A stretch of DNA of 64,000 bases, taken from NCBI RefSeq assembly GCF_014646155.1, contig NZ_BMMX01000007.1:1-64000 (forward strand). Reading direction: 5' to 3'. Positions 16,859-24,237 of the stretch are shown in pieces. The notes beneath the pieces are model-generated. The model saw only the letters and a list, made by a program, of their open reading frames with translations. It was not told where the DNA came from and did no database searches. Both the position numbers and the translations under genes were made by a program. This DNA is from Mangrovihabitans endophyticus. Its GTDB lineage: Bacteria > Actinomycetota > Actinomycetes > Mycobacteriales > Micromonosporaceae. Each line of letters starts with the position of its first letter. Positions within the stretch are counted from its first letter, which is position 1.

Positions 16859-16878
16859 ATCGACCGATGGAGTGAACG

Positions 16879-17436
16879 TTGCAGGATCCCGCACCGCCCC
16901 TGGCCACCATCGCCGCCGCGCTGCGCGCCGAACGCGAACGCGCCGGCATCTCCATCGCCGAACTGGCCCGCCGCGCCGGGGTGGCGAAGTCCACGCTGTC
17001 CCAGCTAGAGGCGGGCACCGGCAACCCTGGCATCGAGACGCTGTGGTCGCTGGGCGTGGCGCTGGGCGTGCCGTTCAGCCGCCTGGTCGAGCCGCCCACC
17101 CCGGCCGTACGGGTGATCCGGGCCGGCGAGGGACCACGCCTGAGCGCGGACCGTGCCGACTTCGTGGCCACCCTGCTCGCGGCCGGCTCCCCGGACCGGC
17201 GCCGCGACCTGTACGTGATGGAGCTGGAACCGGGCCAGCCCCGGGAGGCCGAGGCGCACCTGCCGGGCAGCGTGGAACACGTCGTGGTGGCCGCCGGGCG
17301 CATCATGGCTGGTCCGGCCGCCGAGCCGGTGGAGCTGGCGGCCGGGGACTACATCTCGTTCCCGGGCGATGCGCCACACCGGTACGAGGCGCTCACCGCG
17401 GGTTCCTGGGCGGTGCTGGTCATGGAGCACCGCTGA
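16879..17436 (+). CDS. XRE-family regulator with C-terminal cupin domain
   Basis: 185-residue transcription factor. A helix-turn-helix of the XRE type spans about residues 8-63 (RAGISIAELARRAGVAKSTL, then QLEAGTGNPGIETLWSLGVAL). A cupin barrel follows at about 105-182, with AAGDYISFPGDAPHRYEAL as its second motif, and probably binds a small ligand. The start is TTG at 16879, fixed by GGAG six bases upstream. It probably controls azlCD and itself through the operator at 16839-16858. Ligand unknown; a branched-chain or aromatic amino acid would fit. Confidence 0.9.
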   Translation: MQDPAPPLATIAAALRAERERAGISIAELARRAGVAKSTLSQLEAGTGNPGIETLWSLGVALGVPFSRLVEPPTPAVRVIRAGEGPRLSADRADFVATLLAAGSPDRRRDLYVMELEPGQPREAEAHLPGSVEHVVVAAGRIMAGPAAEPVELAAGDYISFPGDAPHRYEALTAGSWAVLVMEHR

Positions 17437-17505
17437 CATGCCGGCGGGCGACCACGTCACCGGCCCGGACACGGGTCGGCCAGGTCCGACCGCCGCTCCG
17501 GCATG
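17437..17505 (+). terminator. Branched inverted repeat after the XRE/cupin gene
   Basis: Outer arms CATGCCGG (17437-17444) and CCGGCATG (17498-17505) enclose an inner stem GGTCGG (17474-17479) / CCGACC (17486-17491). It follows the stop codon directly and probably ends the transcript. Confidence 0.5.
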
Positions 17506-17775
17506 ATTACTCCGAGCGAACCTCGCCCGCCGCGACGGCCCGCAGATACGTGGCGTATCGCCGAAACCCCGAAGCGGCAAGTGCACCGAACGTGACGACG
17601 GCGCACCGTAACGAGCGGACCGTGAAGATCGTCGGCACCCTGGCGTCGAGCCGGTCCACGCCGTTACTCTCCCTTCGTACCCCCCGCAGTGGAGCCGGGC
17701 GACTCTACCCGGTGCCCCGGCCTGCCACCGCACGATTTCTGACAAGGTGGAACGCGCCGTGACGGAGCCTCGCCG
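17506..17775 (+). promoter_or_regulatory. Upstream region of the WG-repeat gene
   Basis: About 270 bases without a supportable gene. It contains an exact short palindrome, GATACG-TGG-CGTATC (17545-17559), and a TTACTCT -10-like sequence near 17671. GGAG at 17764-17767 serves as the ribosome site of the gene at 17776. Confidence 0.4.
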
Positions 17776-20700
17776 ATGAACGGCTGGAGCTCTCACCTGG
17801 GCGAGGACCGCTGGGACGACGAACCTGCCTGGATCTACGAGATCACCTGGGAGTGGGAGCCGCTGCCCGGCCAGCGCTATCCCGGCGACCAGGGACGGCG
17901 GCGGGCGGTGCACACCCCGATCTACGAGGCGTCACGCGGCACCGACGCGCATGGCGCCGGACGGGCCACCGTCGGACCGTCACCGGACCCGGGACCCGGA
18001 GGTGCCCCCGGACCACAGATTCCGGCGCAGGCACGACCGCACGACCGGCCGCCACCGGACCGGCCCCCGGACCGGCCCCCGGCGCCACCTCGCGCGGAGC
18101 CGTCGTGGAACCGGCCGGTGCCGCTGCCCGAGCGGCTGTTGGACGAGCGCATGGCGGACGACCCGGCGCACCGGCACCCGCGGTCGACCGGCGGCTACGG
18201 GCCCCCGCGCGGTCCGGTCAACGGTTACCGGCCACCGGCGCCACGCTCCGGCCCGGACGACGGCTACCGGCCACCGGCCCCGCGATCGGGACCGGACGAT
18301 CTTTACCGGCCGCCGCCCGCGCGACCGGGGCCGGGCCCGGACGACGGCTACCGGCCACCGCCCGGTCGACCGGGTGAGGGTTACCGGCCCGCCACGGGTC
18401 CGTCCGGCACGCCGTACGGACGTCCGCGGCCGGACGACACCGATCCTCGACACCTCGATCACGCACCGGCCCCGCGGCCCGGCGGCCCGCCGCCACGCGG
18501 TCCGCAGGGACGGACTCCACCGGGCGCCGCCCGGCCCGGCTCACCGGCACCGGAGAGCGGGCGGTACGGCGTGCCGGAAGCCACCGTTCGTCCCCGGCCG
18601 ACGGCTCCCGGGCAGCACGCTTCGCCACCGGTGGTGCCCGGCGCGCCACGGCCCGCGGCCCCTCCGGGGCGTCCCGTCTCGGCGGGGTATCCACCGCCGT
18701 ACGCCCATCAACCGGAGCCTCCGGGCATGTCGCGACCCGGACCGGTCAACGGCCAGCGCGCGCCGGAGGCATGGCACGGCCGCCCCGGGCCGAGCACGCA
18801 GGGGCCGGGCAGCACACCAGGGCGGGGCACGCAGGGGCCGGGCAGCGCACCACCTGCGCGGCCTGCGCCGTACCGGACGCCGCCGCAGCCGCCCGGCGCG
18901 CCGCAACCGCGGTCCGGCGCGCCGTCGTTCCGCCCGGCGCCGCCCGCGCAGCAGGGTGCGCCGCCGCCGTTCTATGCCCCGGACGACGAGCCACATCGCG
19001 ACCGCCATGCGGCCGGGCCGTACCGCCCGTCCTCGCCCGCCCCGCACCGGGAACCGGCCACCCCGCACCGGGAACCGCCCGCCCCGCACCGGGACCGGGG
19101 ACCGCTCGGCGAGCCGACGACGTGGCGCGAGCACATTGGCCCGCCGGACCGGCGCGGCGAGCCGGAGGCGCCCGAAGCGCCGTGGTCGTCCCGCGACGTG
19201 CATGCCACCTACCTGGACGAGGATCCGGCTCCGCGCAACCGCCGGCCGGTCGGGCCCGACGACACCGCGGCCGGGCAGCCCTGGCAGTCGCGCCTCGCCG
19301 CACAGGACGATCTGGAGGCGACGCTGGACCCGCGCACGCAGTCGGCGGCGCCCACCGCACCGCTGCCCCGGTCCGCACCACCATCGTTCGACCGGCCGGC
19401 GTCCGCATCGCCATCGTTCGACCGGCCGGCGTCCGCACCGCCCGCGGGCGCGGAGGACCGCCGCGCGCCGGACGACACCGCGGCGTCCGAGACGCCGGTC
19501 TCCGGGTCGCCCTCGCCGGTGTCCGGCCTGGGATGGTCCGACCGGCCGCTCTCACCCGCGGGCGAGAGGCACGCGGGCGAGAGGCACGCGGGCGAGAGGC
19601 AGGTGGAGGAGCACGACGACGGGCCGGCCGGCGCGGTGGCGGACGTCCCCGAACCGGCACCCGCGTACGAGCCGGAACCCACCGACGATCCGGCAACCGG
19701 CATCGATCCGCGAAGTGCCGGGGAGCCGGCGCGCGCCGAGACCGACGACGACGCCGGGGAGGCCGACGGTAGTCATGGCCTGGGTTGGCTGCTGTCCCAG
19801 AACGGGCTCGGCGCCACGGGACCGGAACCCGGGGCCGACCCGGCCGAGGACATCCCCCACCCGACGTCCGGCGCCGCGTATGCCGACGCGCCCGCCAGCG
19901 GTGGCGCACCGGTCAGGCAGAACTGGTTCGCACCGGTGCACGACGAGGGCGCCGAGGACAACGACGCCGGAGCCACCGACGCCGGAGCCACCGACCCTGG
20001 GACCACCGACCCTGGGACCACCGACCCTGGGACCACCGACCCTGGGACCACCGACCCTGGGACCACCGACGCCGGGGCCACCGAGGAGGCCGACGCGAGT
20101 GCCGCGGCCAACGAGACCGACGCGGACGCCAGAACCGACCCGGCCGCCGGAACCGGACCGGCCGCCGGAGCCGGACCGGTCGGCGAAGGTGACGCGGTCG
20201 CTGCGGCGCCGCCGGACCGGGAAGCGGGACTGGACCGGGAACCGGACGAGACGCCGGTGCACGCGCCGGGCGCCGAATTCGTCCCGGATGCCGGGGCGGC
20301 GACGCCCGTACCGCAAGCGGATCGGCTGCCGGACGCGAAACTCGCGGCGGTCGACGAGCCGGACGCCTCTCCGGAGAACACCGCGGACCGGGAACCCCCC
20401 GGTGATGCGCCCGTCGAGTCCCCGCCGGACGAGCCGGCACCGGTGCCGTTCCGTGCGGCACGCCCGGCCGGGGCCGCCGAGCCGACGTCGTCGCCGGGCC
20501 GGGAGTCGTCGAACCGGCTCGTCGATCCCGAGCAGTTACTCGCCACGTACGACTGGGAGTTCTCCACCGAGACGCTGCGCGAGCAGGCCGACGACCCGGA
20601 CCGGCTGGCCGCCGTCCGGGATCGCCTGACCGACAAGGTGGAGTTCGCCGAGCGGGACGCCGTACGCGCCCGGCTGCTGAGCCTGCGCGCGGTGGTCTCC

Positions 20701-21771
20701 CGGGTGCTGGGCGACCTGGACTTCGCGCTGGAGGACGCCCGGACCGCGCTGAACCATGCGGAAGCCACCGGCGAGCTGCGCCGGACCGCGATCGTGCAGG
20801 CGCGGCTGGCGCACGTGTTGCAGTGGCGAGGCGACTACGCCGAGGCCGACCGGCTGTACGAGGAGGCGAACTCGGTCGAGCTCCCCGGTCGGCTGCGCGC
20901 GGAGATCTGCGAACTGGCCGGCCGTTCCGCGTACGAGCAGGGCCGCTACCTGGAGGCGATGAACCAGTTCGAACGCGCCCTGGATCTGCGGCCGGAAGCC
21001 GACCCGGAGACGGTGACCCGGATCGAGACGGCCCTGGACTCCGTCGTGGAGCGGACGCGCGACAAGGGCTGGGGGCCGTACCCGCGCCGTCGCGAGGAGA
21101 TCCTCCAGCTCCCGCCGCAGCCCGAGCCGGTGCCCGAAGGGCGGTACGCCGAGGTGCAGCCGTTCGCCGAGCGAAGGGCCTGGGTGCGGCGGCCCGGTGC
21201 GCCGCGCTGGGAGCTCATCGACGCGGAGGGCACCCTGCTGATCGACACCTCGGCCGGGTACGTGCGAGTACAGCCGTTCGCCGACGGGGTTTCCTGGGTG
21301 TCCCGCGATCCGGTGGGCGGCTGGTTCGCCATCGACGCCCGCAACCGCCTGGTGGTGCCGGGCGGGTTCGACGACGTGCGGCCGTTCCGCCGGGGTGTCG
21401 CCGCGGTACAGCGTGGCGGCTGGGGCGCGGTCGACCGGTACGGCCGGATGGTGGTGCCGCCGAAGTACCACGGATTCGCCACCGCCCTCGCCGGCGGCCG
21501 GAGCATCGACGGGTTCACCGACGAAGGACTCGCGGTGGTCGACGCCGGGGACCGATTCGGCGTGCTGGACCGTACGGGTCAGATGCTGATCGCCCCGGTG
21601 CACGCGGCCGTGCTGATCCACCCGGTGGCGTACCTGATCGCCGACCGCGAGGGTCGGTGGGGCGCGCTGGACCGCGCCGGCGAGCCGCTCATCGACACCA
21701 CACATCGCGACCCGGCGACCGTGACCGAGGAGATCGACCGGCTGATGGTGGACACGCGTCCGGTCCTGTGA
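17776..21771 (+). CDS. Giant low-complexity protein with TPR-like and WG-repeat C-terminal domains
   Basis: 1331-residue protein without signal peptide or membrane helices. It has a short N-terminal part with a Trp/Glu cluster (IYEITWEWEPLPG). A long disordered region rich in Pro, Arg, Gly, Asp and Ala covers about 40-910, with internal repeats (TDPGT five times, SFDRPASA twice, GERHA twice). A helical TPR-like segment follows at about 915-1065 (LQWRGDYAEADRLYEEA, QGRYLEAMNQFERALDL). From about 1118 to the end are WG-type repeats, such as WFAIDARNRLVVPG, WGAVDRYGRMVVPPK and FGVLDRTGQMLIAP. Such repeats usually make beta structures for protein contacts. Function unknown; a scaffold role is an inference. 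Confidence 0.85.
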   Translation: MNGWSSHLGEDRWDDEPAWIYEITWEWEPLPGQRYPGDQGRRRAVHTPIYEASRGTDAHGAGRATVGPSPDPGPGGAPGPQIPAQARPHDRPPPDRPPDRPPAPPRAEPSWNRPVPLPERLLDERMADDPAHRHPRSTGGYGPPRGPVNGYRPPAPRSGPDDGYRPPAPRSGPDDLYRPPPARPGPGPDDGYRPPPGRPGEGYRPATGPSGTPYGRPRPDDTDPRHLDHAPAPRPGGPPPRGPQGRTPPGAARPGSPAPESGRYGVPEATVRPRPTAPGQHASPPVVPGAPRPAAPPGRPVSAGYPPPYAHQPEPPGMSRPGPVNGQRAPEAWHGRPGPSTQGPGSTPGRGTQGPGSAPPARPAPYRTPPQPPGAPQPRSGAPSFRPAPPAQQGAPPPFYAPDDEPHRDRHAAGPYRPSSPAPHREPATPHREPPAPHRDRGPLGEPTTWREHIGPPDRRGEPEAPEAPWSSRDVHATYLDEDPAPRNRRPVGPDDTAAGQPWQSRLAAQDDLEATLDPRTQSAAPTAPLPRSAPPSFDRPASASPSFDRPASAPPAGAEDRRAPDDTAASETPVSGSPSPVSGLGWSDRPLSPAGERHAGERHAGERQVEEHDDGPAGAVADVPEPAPAYEPEPTDDPATGIDPRSAGEPARAETDDDAGEADGSHGLGWLLSQNGLGATGPEPGADPAEDIPHPTSGAAYADAPASGGAPVRQNWFAPVHDEGAEDNDAGATDAGATDPGTTDPGTTDPGTTDPGTTDPGTTDAGATEEADASAAANETDADARTDPAAGTGPAAGAGPVGEGDAVAAAPPDREAGLDREPDETPVHAPGAEFVPDAGAATPVPQADRLPDAKLAAVDEPDASPENTADREPPGDAPVESPPDEPAPVPFRAARPAGAAEPTSSPGRESSNRLVDPEQLLATYDWEFSTETLREQADDPDRLAAVRDRLTDKVEFAERDAVRARLLSLRAVVSRVLGDLDFALEDARTALNHAEATGELRRTAIVQARLAHVLQWRGDYAEADRLYEEANSVELPGRLRAEICELAGRSAYEQGRYLEAMNQFERALDLRPEADPETVTRIETALDSVVERTRDKGWGPYPRRREEILQLPPQPEPVPEGRYAEVQPFAERRAWVRRPGAPRWELIDAEGTLLIDTSAGYVRVQPFADGVSWVSRDPVGGWFAIDARNRLVVPGGFDDVRPFRRGVAAVQRGGWGAVDRYGRMVVPPKYHGFATALAGGRSIDGFTDEGLAVVDAGDRFGVLDRTGQMLIAPVHAAVLIHPVAYLIADREGRWGALDRAGEPLIDTTHRDPATVTEEIDRLMVDTRPVL
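19989..20063 (+). repeat. In-frame 15-base tandem repeat in the WG-repeat gene
   Basis: Five exact copies of CACCGACCCTGGGAC, each encoding the TDPGT unit, with degenerate copies on both sides. Identity of the copies suggests recent expansion by slippage, so the copy number may vary between strains. Confidence 0.9.
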
Positions 21772-21777
21772 GCTGGG

Positions 21778-21783
21778 TATGGT
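21778..21783 (+). promoter_or_regulatory. -10 element of leaderless promoter (aldo-keto reductase)
   Basis: TATGGT, six bases before the ATG at 21790. No ribosome site is present. Confidence 0.6.
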
Positions 21784-21789
21784 CGGGTC

Positions 21790-22788
21790 ATGGAGTTCCG
21801 ACACCTCGGCCGTTCCGGCCTCATCGTCAGCGAGATCGCCTACGGCAACTGGATCACCCACGGTTCTCAGGTCGAGGAGGAAGCCGCCGCCGCGTGCGTC
21901 AAGGCCGCCCTCGACGCGGGCGTGACGACCTTCGACACCGCCGACGCGTACGCGGGAACGCGTGCCGAGGAGGTCCTGGGCCGGGCGCTCCACGGGCAGC
22001 GGCGGGCCGGCCTGGAAATCTTCACCAAGGTGTTCTGGCCGACCGGGCCCGGCCCGAACGACCGCGGCCTGTCGCGCAAGCACATCATGGAGTCGATCGA
22101 CGGCTCGCTGCGCCGGTTGCAGACCGATTACGTGGACGTCTATCAGGCGCACCGGTACGACTACTCGACGCCGCTGGAGGAGACCATGGAGGCGTTCGCC
22201 GACGTGGTGCATTCCGGCAAGGCCCATTACATCGGCGTCTCCGAGTGGACCGCGGAGCAGATCCGGGCGGGTTGGAAGATGGCCCGCGAGCTGAAGTTCT
22301 CGCTGGTCTCGAACCAGCCGCAATACTCCATGCTGTGGCGGGTGATCGAGACCGAGGTGGTGCCGACCTCCGTCGAGCTGGGCCTCGGCCAAGTGGTCTT
22401 CTCGCCGATCGCGCAGGGCGTGCTGACCGGCAAGTATGAGCCGGGCAAGCAGCCGCCGACCGGTTCCCGGGCGACCGATGACAAGTCGGGGGCGAACTTC
22501 ATCAAGCGCTGGATGTCCGACGAGGTGCTGGGCGCGGTGCAGAAGCTCAAGCCGCTGGCGGCGGACGCCGGGTTGTCGCTGGCGCAGCTCGCGGTGGCGT
22601 GGGTGCTGCAGAACGACAACGTGTCGGCGGCCATCGTGGGCGCTTCGCGCCCGGAGCAGATCCAGGACAACGTCAAGGCGTCCGGGGTGAAGCTGGACAG
22701 CGGACTGCTCAAGGCGATCGATGAGATCGTGGAACCGATCACCGAGCGGGACCCGGGCAAGACGGTGAGCCCCGCGAAGCGTCCCTGA
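21790..22788 (+). CDS. Aldo-keto reductase
   Basis: 332-residue NADPH-dependent aldo-keto reductase. The catalytic tetrad can be seen: Asp and Tyr in FDTADAYAG, Lys in IFTKVFWP and His in YQAHRYD. The C-terminal cofactor motif IVGASRPEQIQDN is present. The sequence resembles the group of potassium-channel beta-subunit-like reductases (FSPIAQGVLTGKY, then NFIKRWMSDEVL). It starts 18 bases after the WG-repeat gene but from its own leaderless promoter. Natural substrate unknown; carbonyl detoxification is likely. Confidence 0.92.
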   Translation: MEFRHLGRSGLIVSEIAYGNWITHGSQVEEEAAAACVKAALDAGVTTFDTADAYAGTRAEEVLGRALHGQRRAGLEIFTKVFWPTGPGPNDRGLSRKHIMESIDGSLRRLQTDYVDVYQAHRYDYSTPLEETMEAFADVVHSGKAHYIGVSEWTAEQIRAGWKMARELKFSLVSNQPQYSMLWRVIETEVVPTSVELGLGQVVFSPIAQGVLTGKYEPGKQPPTGSRATDDKSGANFIKRWMSDEVLGAVQKLKPLAADAGLSLAQLAVAWVLQNDNVSAAIVGASRPEQIQDNVKASGVKLDSGLLKAIDEIVEPITERDPGKTVSPAKRP

Positions 22789-23139
22789 ACGCAAGCCACC
22801 AATACCCCGCCGTCCCGCCCCGACCCCCCGCCCCGTCCCGCCGTCCCGTCGCCCCGCCCCGACGCCCCGCCCCGCCCCGGCCCCGCGACCCGGCCCCGCG
22901 ACCCGGCCCCGCGATCTTGAGCTTTCGGTGCCCGGTCTGACACGTCCTAACCGACATGTCGGACCCCGAAATCCAAGATCGACGGGACGGGACGGCGACG
23001 GGGCGGGACGGCGACGGGACGGGACGGCGACGGGACGGGACGGCGACGGGACGGGACGGCGACGGGACGGGGCGGGGCGGGACGGCGGGGGATCGCCGGG
23101 GACACGGGCCGGGCGGGCGGGGACCCGCCGGGGGCTGGC
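22789..23139. repeat. Mirrored C-rich and G-rich repeat arrays around a palindromic core
   Basis: 351 bases between convergent genes with no gene. From about 22803 to 22911 the plus strand is C-rich (CCCCG/CCCGTC runs). At 22912-22981 lies an inverted repeat. From 22982 to about 23075 it is G-rich, with tandem copies of a GACGGGACGGGACGGC-type unit of period 16. The two flanks are roughly complementary, so the whole region is one large imperfect palindrome. Confidence 0.75.
22912..22981. terminator. Palindromic core with CGATCTTG ends
   Basis: The ends CGATCTTG (22912-22919) and CAAGATCG (22974-22981) are exact complements. Inside, TTTCGG pairs with CCGAAA, and GGTCTGACACGTC pairs with GACATGTCGGACC with two mismatches, leaving a small loop CTAACC. 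It lies between convergent genes and may act as a bidirectional terminator or a dispersed repeat element. Confidence 0.6.
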
Positions 23140-23961
23140 TCAGCTCCAGAACCGCATCAGCTCGAAACCGGCGGCGGACAGCGCCCGCGGCACACCGATC
23201 GACTCGGACAGCCAGTACACGGCCGAGAAGAACCAGTGGTTGATCCGGGACTGCCAGAGCAGCGCGAAGAGCAGGATGAAGCCGTACGGCGCGAAGAGGT
23301 TGTAGGTGCGCTGATACGGCGGGCTGAGCCAGGGGTGCAGCATGTTGCCGCCGTCCAGACCGGGGACCGGCAGGAAGTTCAGCACGCTGGCGGTGACCTG
23401 GAGGAAGGCCAGCAACGCCAGAGCGGCCCAGAACTCCAGGTGTCCCGCGCCGCCGACCACGGTGTACTGGCCGAACTCGTTCTGCTCGATACGCGGGGCC
23501 GCCCCGGACAGGAACGGCACCGCCAGGATCAGTGCGAACAGCACGTTGGTCAACGGCCCGGCCGCGCTGATCAGCGATTGCCGCAGCTTGCTGCCGATGT
23601 GCGCGTGGTCCACCCAGACCGCGCCGCCGGGCAGGCCGATGCCACCCAGCACCACGGCGACGATGGGCAGCACAATGGACAGCAGCGGGTGGGTGTATTT
23701 CAGTGGGTTGAGGCGCAGGTAACCGCGGTCGGCCACGCCACGGTCGCCGGACGCGTAAGCGACGATGGCGTGGGCGTACTCGTGCAGGCACAGCGACACC
23801 AGCCAGCCGGAGACGACCAGTAGGAAGACGTCGATGCGGACGTTGCCGAAACCGGTCCAGGCCATCCAGCCGGCCACCGCGGTGAGCGCGAGAATGCCGA
23901 CGAACACCGGGCTGGGCAGGAACGCCCCGGCCGGGGTTCGTCGGGTGACCGGATTGCTCAC
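23140..23961 (-). CDS. Site-2 protease family membrane metalloprotease (M50)
   Basis: 273-residue multi-pass membrane protein of the M50 family. The zinc motif H60-E61-Y-A-H64 lies in CLHEYAHAIVAYASGD. The third ligand is likely the Asp of NFLPVPGLDGG near residue 209. About six transmembrane helices are visible. There is no PDZ or CBS domain, so it is the short soil-bacterial form rather than a RseP-like regulator protease. It should cleave substrates within the membrane; targets unknown. Its stop side faces the repeat region, and its start overlaps the small gene at 23958 by four bases. Confidence 0.9.
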   Translation of the reverse strand: MSNPVTRRTPAGAFLPSPVFVGILALTAVAGWMAWTGFGNVRIDVFLLVVSGWLVSLCLHEYAHAIVAYASGDRGVADRGYLRLNPLKYTHPLLSIVLPIVAVVLGGIGLPGGAVWVDHAHIGSKLRQSLISAAGPLTNVLFALILAVPFLSGAAPRIEQNEFGQYTVVGGAGHLEFWAALALLAFLQVTASVLNFLPVPGLDGGNMLHPWLSPPYQRTYNLFAPYGFILLFALLWQSRINHWFFSAVYWLSESIGVPRALSAAGFELMRFWS

Positions 23962-24155
23962 TCGGCCGGCTGCAGGCTCATGGCGTAGTCGACGCGATCG
24001 TCCTCCAACAGAACGACCTGGGCGACCCCGGCGGCGGCCAGCTCACGCCACTCCTGGCCGATCCACGACTCGGCGTCGGCCTGGCTGCTGAACGTCTCGG
24101 CCGGGCCGGCCACCGGCTGCCCGTCGAGACCTTCGTACCGCCAACTCCACGGCAT
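23958..24155 (-). CDS. Conserved small hypothetical protein
   Basis: 65-residue acidic protein beginning MPWSWRYEGLDGQPV. It has an Ala/Glu-rich helix (SSQADAESWIGQEWRELAAA) and a strand-rich end (VAQVVLLEDDRVDYAMSL). It has no signal or membrane segment. It reminds me of short proteins widespread in Streptomyces and relatives, but without a known function. GGGGG lies six bases before ATG. The stop overlaps the M50 protease start by four bases, so it is translated together with the protease and might modulate it (inference). Confidence 0.8.
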   Translation of the reverse strand: MPWSWRYEGLDGQPVAGPAETFSSQADAESWIGQEWRELAAAGVAQVVLLEDDRVDYAMSLQPAE

Positions 24156-24224
24156 TGCGCCGCCCCCTTACCTCTTCGTTCGGTGGTCCTCCACCCTACG
24201 GCGTCATCCGGCGGGCTCCGGCCG

Positions 24225-24230
24225 TAAGGT
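24225..24230 (+). promoter_or_regulatory. -10 element of leaderless promoter (cobU-cobT)
   Basis: TAAGGT, seven bases before the ATG at 24238. A leaderless start leaves no room for a cobalamin riboswitch in a 5' leader. Confidence 0.6.
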
Positions 24231-24237
24231 ACGGGGC

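Noticed and set aside
17951-20629. Arg/Pro/Thr-rich open frame overlapping the WG-repeat gene
   Set aside because: The annotated frame runs continuously into TPR and WG domains and has a ribosome site; this frame ends without any domain.
22982-23075. Possible CRISPR array
   Set aside because: The G-rich units are directly adjacent, with no spacers of constant length and no cas genes.
24181-24237. Cobalamin riboswitch before cobU-cobT
   Set aside because: A -10 element lies seven bases before the start codon, so no leader RNA is expected, and no B12-box was seen.
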